Part shown: positions 4,589 through 6,952 of the stretch, piece by piece
Position numbering within the stretch: position 1 is the stretch's first letter
Layout of the letters: each line of letters opens with the position of its first letter
Assembly: GCA_013138615.1 (NCBI GenBank)
Contig: WTCK01000095.1
Coordinates: 1-6,952, forward strand
DNA from: Candidatus Thorarchaeota archaeon
GTDB taxonomy: Archaea > Asgardarchaeota > Thorarchaeia > Thorarchaeales > Thorarchaeaceae
Direction of reading: 5' to 3'
Length of the DNA: 6,952 nucleotides
Program-made: the position numbers and the translations under genes
Notes under the pieces: model-generated
Told to the model about the DNA's origin: nothing
Seen by the model: only the letters and a program-made list of their open reading frames with translations
Databases searched by the model: none

Positions 4589-5722
4589 ATGAAACCTCGC
4601 GAAAGATTCCAGAAAGCCATGAACCATGAGGAACCTGACCGGGTGCCAATTGACCTTTGGATCACAGGGGCGGCCTATGAGAACCTAAAGAGCCACCTCA
4701 GAATCACGGCACCTGAAACCCAAGAATGGGGAATCATGAGCAACTGGAAGATCTCTGAGGAGATGCTTCGCAGGCTCCATGTGGACTTTCGACGTGTGTA
4801 CATGAATCCATCATCAAGTTTCGAGCCAAAGGATCATGGCGACGGCACGATTGACAGCGAGTTCGGCTCTCGCTTTGCGTGGTTTGGTCCCTATTTGGAG
4901 GTCGTTCACTTCCCGTGGGCTGAGTTCACTGAGGTCGAACAGGTTGAGCAATACGAGTGGTTTGACCCGGATGATCCGTCAAGGATGATTGGTGTCGTAG
5001 AGCGAGCAAAGCATCTACACGAGGAAACAGATTTTGCAGTTATCGGGATGGTCGGCGGACCTTGGGGTGCGTTCGAAATCTGTGCACATTACATGAGGGG
5101 TTTCGACAAATTCCTCGTTGATTTAGCCACTAGAAAGGACCTTGCAAAGGCAATGATGGACAAGGCAATGAATTTGGCAATTGAGATGAACAGAGTGCTC
5201 CTTGACGAGGCGGGGGACTACTTGGACCTTGTACTGGTGGGTGATGACCTTGGTCATCAACACGGCCTCATAATGAGCCCCGAAATGTATCGTGACTTAG
5301 TTAAGCCGAGGCACAAGAAGATCTACGGGGACATCCATAAGCGCGCTCCGCATGTCAAGGTGCTCTATCACTCCTGCGGGGCCATAGAGCCGATGATTGA
5401 TGACCTCATTGAGGTTGGGGTTGATATTCTGAACCCACTTCAGCCTCTGGCAAGGGGAATGGAATCAGCACTGCTTAAGAAGAAGTACGGTGACCGTATC
5501 TGTTTCCATGGAGGCGTTGACCTGCAAGATGCCATGGCGACAACTGGTACCCTGAATGATGTGAGAAAGGAAGTTGAAACAAGACTCTCAGCTTTCGCTC
5601 CCGGAGGCGGCTACATATTCGCGCCGGCACATAACCTGCAACCTGACTCTACGCCGGAGAAGATTGTAGAGATGTACGACTATGCGAAGCAGAAGGGCAA
5701 ATACCCGATATCGATCAGCTAA
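4589..5722 (+). CDS. UroD-family protein, probable zinc-dependent methyltransferase-like enzyme (MtaA/HemE superfamily)
   Basis: 377 residues covering a whole UroD-type TIM barrel. The start MKPRERFQKAMNHEEPDRVP is the standard opening of COG0407-type proteins. Downstream are GDDLGHQHGLIMSPEMYRDL (218-237), the zinc motif H261-S-C263-G, GVDILNPLQPLARGM (277-291), GGVDLQDA (308-315) and FAPAHNLQPDSTPE (344-357). The MRQAGR signature of true uroporphyrinogen decarboxylase is missing after P-D-R-V-P, so haem synthesis is unlikely. The His-x-Cys site instead resembles methylcobamide:thiol methyltransferases such as MtaA, which bind zinc to activate a thiol. The third zinc ligand, a Cys in the MtaA sequence 'PGC', is replaced here by A347-H348, and His348 could serve. 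Substrate and methyl acceptor are unknown, and no corrinoid protein lies nearby. It is divergent from the FAD/HdrD-like operon and overlaps the convergent RraA-like gene by four bases. Confidence 0.85.
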   Translation: MKPRERFQKAMNHEEPDRVPIDLWITGAAYENLKSHLRITAPETQEWGIMSNWKISEEMLRRLHVDFRRVYMNPSSSFEPKDHGDGTIDSEFGSRFAWFGPYLEVVHFPWAEFTEVEQVEQYEWFDPDDPSRMIGVVERAKHLHEETDFAVIGMVGGPWGAFEICAHYMRGFDKFLVDLATRKDLAKAMMDKAMNLAIEMNRVLLDEAGDYLDLVLVGDDLGHQHGLIMSPEMYRDLVKPRHKKIYGDIHKRAPHVKVLYHSCGAIEPMIDDLIEVGVDILNPLQPLARGMESALLKKKYGDRICFHGGVDLQDAMATTGTLNDVRKEVETRLSAFAPGGGYIFAPAHNLQPDSTPEKIVEMYDYAKQKGKYPISIS

Positions 5723-6387
5723 GGAATCGGTCGCTCCTTATGGAGTTCATGAGGATCCTCACCCTCATCCAGCTTCTTAGCCCACCAATCATCAGTGTCT
5801 ACAATTTCTTCTGCAGCTGCCAGAACTTCATCAATGGAATCCTGAAACACAACGACCACACCATCCCCATCGCCGAATACTAAATCCCCAGGATGAACTG
5901 TCACGCCACCGCATAGTATTGGCTCGCCAATACTCTCCATGTCCATGCGTCCACGCATTGTAGCGGGATGACGACCTCTAGCGAAAACAACGAAATCCGT
6001 TCTGTCAATAGTTCCGATGTCGCGAACAGTGCCGTCTACTACGGCCCCACGAATCCCCAGTGGCAAGCCCATTTGCGTTAACACTTGACCCCAACCAGAA
6101 CAATCCGTAGCATCGGACATATCAATCACAATCAAATCGTTGGCTTTCGCATTGGTGGCAAGACTCATGAACTGATCCAGCTGAGCCTCGTCGTACGGGC
6201 GACTAACCGGTGACCTCACAAGCTTCCCAGGGCGTGCGAATCCAACCATTTTCTGTTTCACAGTCATCGGTTTGATGCCACGATCCATACAGACACGCCC
6301 TATGCCCACTTCATCAGCGCCATCAGATAGAGCTGGCACATAGAGTTTCAAACAACGCTCAATCACCTGGCTTCTCTTATCGGTCAT
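5719..6387 (-). CDS. RraA-like family protein (HMG aldolase / oxaloacetate decarboxylase type)
   Basis: 222 residues, the normal length for the RraA-like fold. Diagnostic segments are SDGADEVGIG (21-30), the loop SGWGQVLTQMG (97-107), GIRGAVVDGTVRD (111-123) with the substrate/metal-site pair R122-D123, and PGDLVFGDGDGVVVV (166-180). Members with this G-x-x-G-x-V-x-D-G-x-x-R-D motif include class II 4-hydroxy-4-methyl-2-oxoglutarate aldolases, which release pyruvate and also decarboxylate oxaloacetate. RNase E inhibitors (RraA proper) and mis-annotated 'MenG' proteins share the fold. In an archaeon a metal-dependent aldolase or decarboxylase of a 2-oxoacid is the likelier role, but the family is hard to assign. 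The acidic tail after residue 197 (DTDDWWAKKLDEGEDPHEL) is a helical extension of the kind that often mediates trimer packing. ATG 6387 is supported by AGGACGTG (6401-6394), one mismatch from AGGAGGTG. It is divergent from the aminotransferase gene. Confidence 0.85.
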   Translation of the reverse strand: MTDKRSQVIERCLKLYVPALSDGADEVGIGRVCMDRGIKPMTVKQKMVGFARPGKLVRSPVSRPYDEAQLDQFMSLATNAKANDLIVIDMSDATDCSGWGQVLTQMGLPLGIRGAVVDGTVRDIGTIDRTDFVVFARGRHPATMRGRMDMESIGEPILCGGVTVHPGDLVFGDGDGVVVVFQDSIDEVLAAAEEIVDTDDWWAKKLDEGEDPHELHKERPIP

Positions 6388-6448
6388 TTGTTACACGTCC
6401 TGGACTCTTCGATTCGGATGTGATTGCAGTGAAGATTAAGCACAGCCA

Positions 6449-6460
6449 CATATATCTTAA
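6449..6460 (-). promoter_or_regulatory. TATA-like box of the RraA-like gene
   Basis: The minus strand reads TTAAGATATATG, predicting transcription from about 6428 and a leader of about 40 bases with a good AGGACGTG ribosome site. A second A/T-rich candidate (CTTAATCT, 6441-6434) would give a shorter leader. The box overlaps the left arm of the CTTAAG inverted repeat. Confidence 0.45.
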
Positions 6461-6473
6461 GCCATTCTTAAGA
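6455..6473. repeat. Perfect CTTAAG-containing inverted repeat between divergent promoters
   Basis: TCTTAAG (6455-6461) and CTTAAGA (6467-6473) are exact 7-bp reverse complements around CCATT, with arm centres 12 bp apart. The left arm covers the minus-strand TATA box of the RraA-like gene, and the right arm ends 17 bases before the plus-strand box of the aminotransferase gene. This placement fits an operator controlling one or both genes. Confidence 0.5.
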
Positions 6474-6489
6474 GCGGCGTTTCAAGAGG

Positions 6490-6498
6490 TTATTTAAA
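6490..6498 (+). promoter_or_regulatory. TATA-like box of the aminotransferase gene
   Basis: TTATTTAAA predicts transcription from about 6521, fifteen bases before ATG 6536. The short leader includes GGTG (6526-6529), six bases before the ATG, which can act as a weak ribosome site. Confidence 0.5.
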
Positions 6499-6535
6499 CA
6501 GGGAGTCTGCACCCGTCGATTCATTGGTGCCTTTG

Positions 6536-6952
6536 ATGCTTGCAGAAAGAAACAAGCTGATTCCACAAAGTGAAATCAGAAAGATGTACAACATGGCCTT
6601 CGGTCGAAAGAATGTTCTTGACATGACGGTGGGTCTTCCCGATTTCGAAACCCCCGGTTTCATAATCGAGGCGGCCAAGAAAGCTATGGATGATGGATTC
6701 ACCAAGTACACGCACAATGCAGGTCTCCTTGAAGTCCGAGAGGCATTATCTAGAAAACTGAAACGCGAGAATAACATCATCGCAGATCCAGAAACTGAAA
6801 TTGTATGTACCGTGGGTGGCATGGGCACACTCGTTCTGACGAACATGACACTGGTGAATCCCGGAGATGAGGTGATCTATCCAGACCCAGGTTTCGTTAG
6901 TCATCGTTCCCACGTCCTGTTAACCGGAGGAAAACCTGTCCCTGTGCAGCTG
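6536..6952 (+). CDS. Fold-type I PLP aminotransferase (class I/II), N-terminal part (runs off right edge)
   Basis: The first 139 codons of an aspartate-aminotransferase-like enzyme. It opens with MLAERNKLIPQSEIRKMYNM, followed by the substrate-site strand VLDMTVGLPDFETP (27-40), the helix FIIEAAKKAMDDG, YTHNAGLLEVREAL (58-71), the cofactor-binding turn TVGGMGTL (92-99) and VNPGDEVIYPDPGF (107-120). These match archaeal and bacterial subgroup I-gamma aminotransferases acting on aspartate, alanine or aromatic amino acids with 2-oxoglutarate. The residues after the glycine turn (M-G-T rather than the usual E/Q-A) are somewhat unusual. The PLP-binding lysine and the carboxylate-binding arginine would lie beyond the window, so activity cannot be judged. 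ATG 6536 is chosen because it gives the usual family N-terminus and has GGTG six bases upstream; GTG 6527 and TTG 6524/6533 are in frame alternatives. A minus-strand frame over these bases is a shadow. Confidence 0.88.
   Translation, partial: MLAERNKLIPQSEIRKMYNMAFGRKNVLDMTVGLPDFETPGFIIEAAKKAMDDGFTKYTHNAGLLEVREALSRKLKRENNIIADPETEIVCTVGGMGTLVLTNMTLVNPGDEVIYPDPGFVSHRSHVLLTGGKPVPVQL

Noticed and set aside
4589..5722. True uroporphyrinogen decarboxylase (hemE)
   Set aside because: The MRQAGR substrate-site signature is missing and a His-x-Cys metal motif is present, which fits the methyltransferase-like branch instead.
5719..6387. RNase E inhibitor RraA or MenG methyltransferase
   Set aside because: RraA-like proteins are widely mislabelled this way; the G-x-x-G-x-V-x-D-G-x-x-R-D motif fits the aldolase/decarboxylase group, and no SAM-binding motif is seen.
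6490..6846. Minus-strand 118-codon frame and a shorter one within it
   Set aside because: Antisense to the aminotransferase, whose motifs (GLPDFETP, NPGDEVIYPDPG) are unmistakable.
1..6952. CRISPR array, insertion sequence, tRNA or rRNA
   Set aside because: No spaced direct repeats, transposase-like frames, terminal inverted repeats or tRNA-like cloverleaf segments were seen on reading both strands by eye.

Overview
The window looks like archaeal chromosomal DNA. Nearly every gene is preceded by an A/T-rich TATA-like box at archaeal spacing. At least one gene (the UroD-family gene) appears leaderless, while others carry GGAGG/GGTG-type ribosome sites. The gene content also fits an anaerobic archaeon: a small ubiquitin-like protein ending in Gly-Gly, an HdrD-type protein with two complete CCG domains, and a UroD-family methyltransferase-like protein. 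An Asgard lineage such as Thorarchaeota is possible from overall style, but no marker gene is present, so this is only an impression.

Layout. (1) Positions 1-346, minus: N-terminal part of an APC-superfamily amino acid permease that runs off the left edge. (2) 347-600: intergenic, with the permease promoter and a leader inverted repeat. (3) 601-1386, minus: a HARE-HTH-like winged helix fused to an Mrr-like nuclease fold whose active site looks degenerate. (4) 1544-1834, plus, divergent from it: a beta-grasp ubiquitin-like/MoaD-like protein ending in GG. (5) 1864-4439, minus: a translationally coupled pair, FAD-linked oxidase (GlcD/VAO type) followed by an HdrD/GlpC-like iron-sulfur protein. 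(6) 4589-5722, plus, divergent from that operon: a UroD-family protein with the His-x-Cys zinc motif of MtaA-type methyltransferases. (7) 5719-6387, minus: an RraA-like aldolase/decarboxylase-family protein whose stop overlaps the preceding convergent stop. (8) 6536-6952, plus: the start of a fold-type I PLP aminotransferase that runs off the right edge.

How the genes may work together. The clearest functional unit is the FAD oxidase plus CCG iron-sulfur pair, which should pass electrons from an organic donor (probably a 2-hydroxyacid or an alcohol) to a thiol/disulfide or membrane carrier. The divergent UroD-family gene could supply methyl-group chemistry, but no corrinoid protein or CoM gene is seen here. 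The permease, the RraA-like protein and the aminotransferase suggest amino acid and oxoacid metabolism. They have separate promoters, so a single pathway is inference only. Three divergent intergenic intervals hold most of the regulatory structure, including a perfect CTTAAG-containing inverted repeat between the RraA-like and aminotransferase genes.
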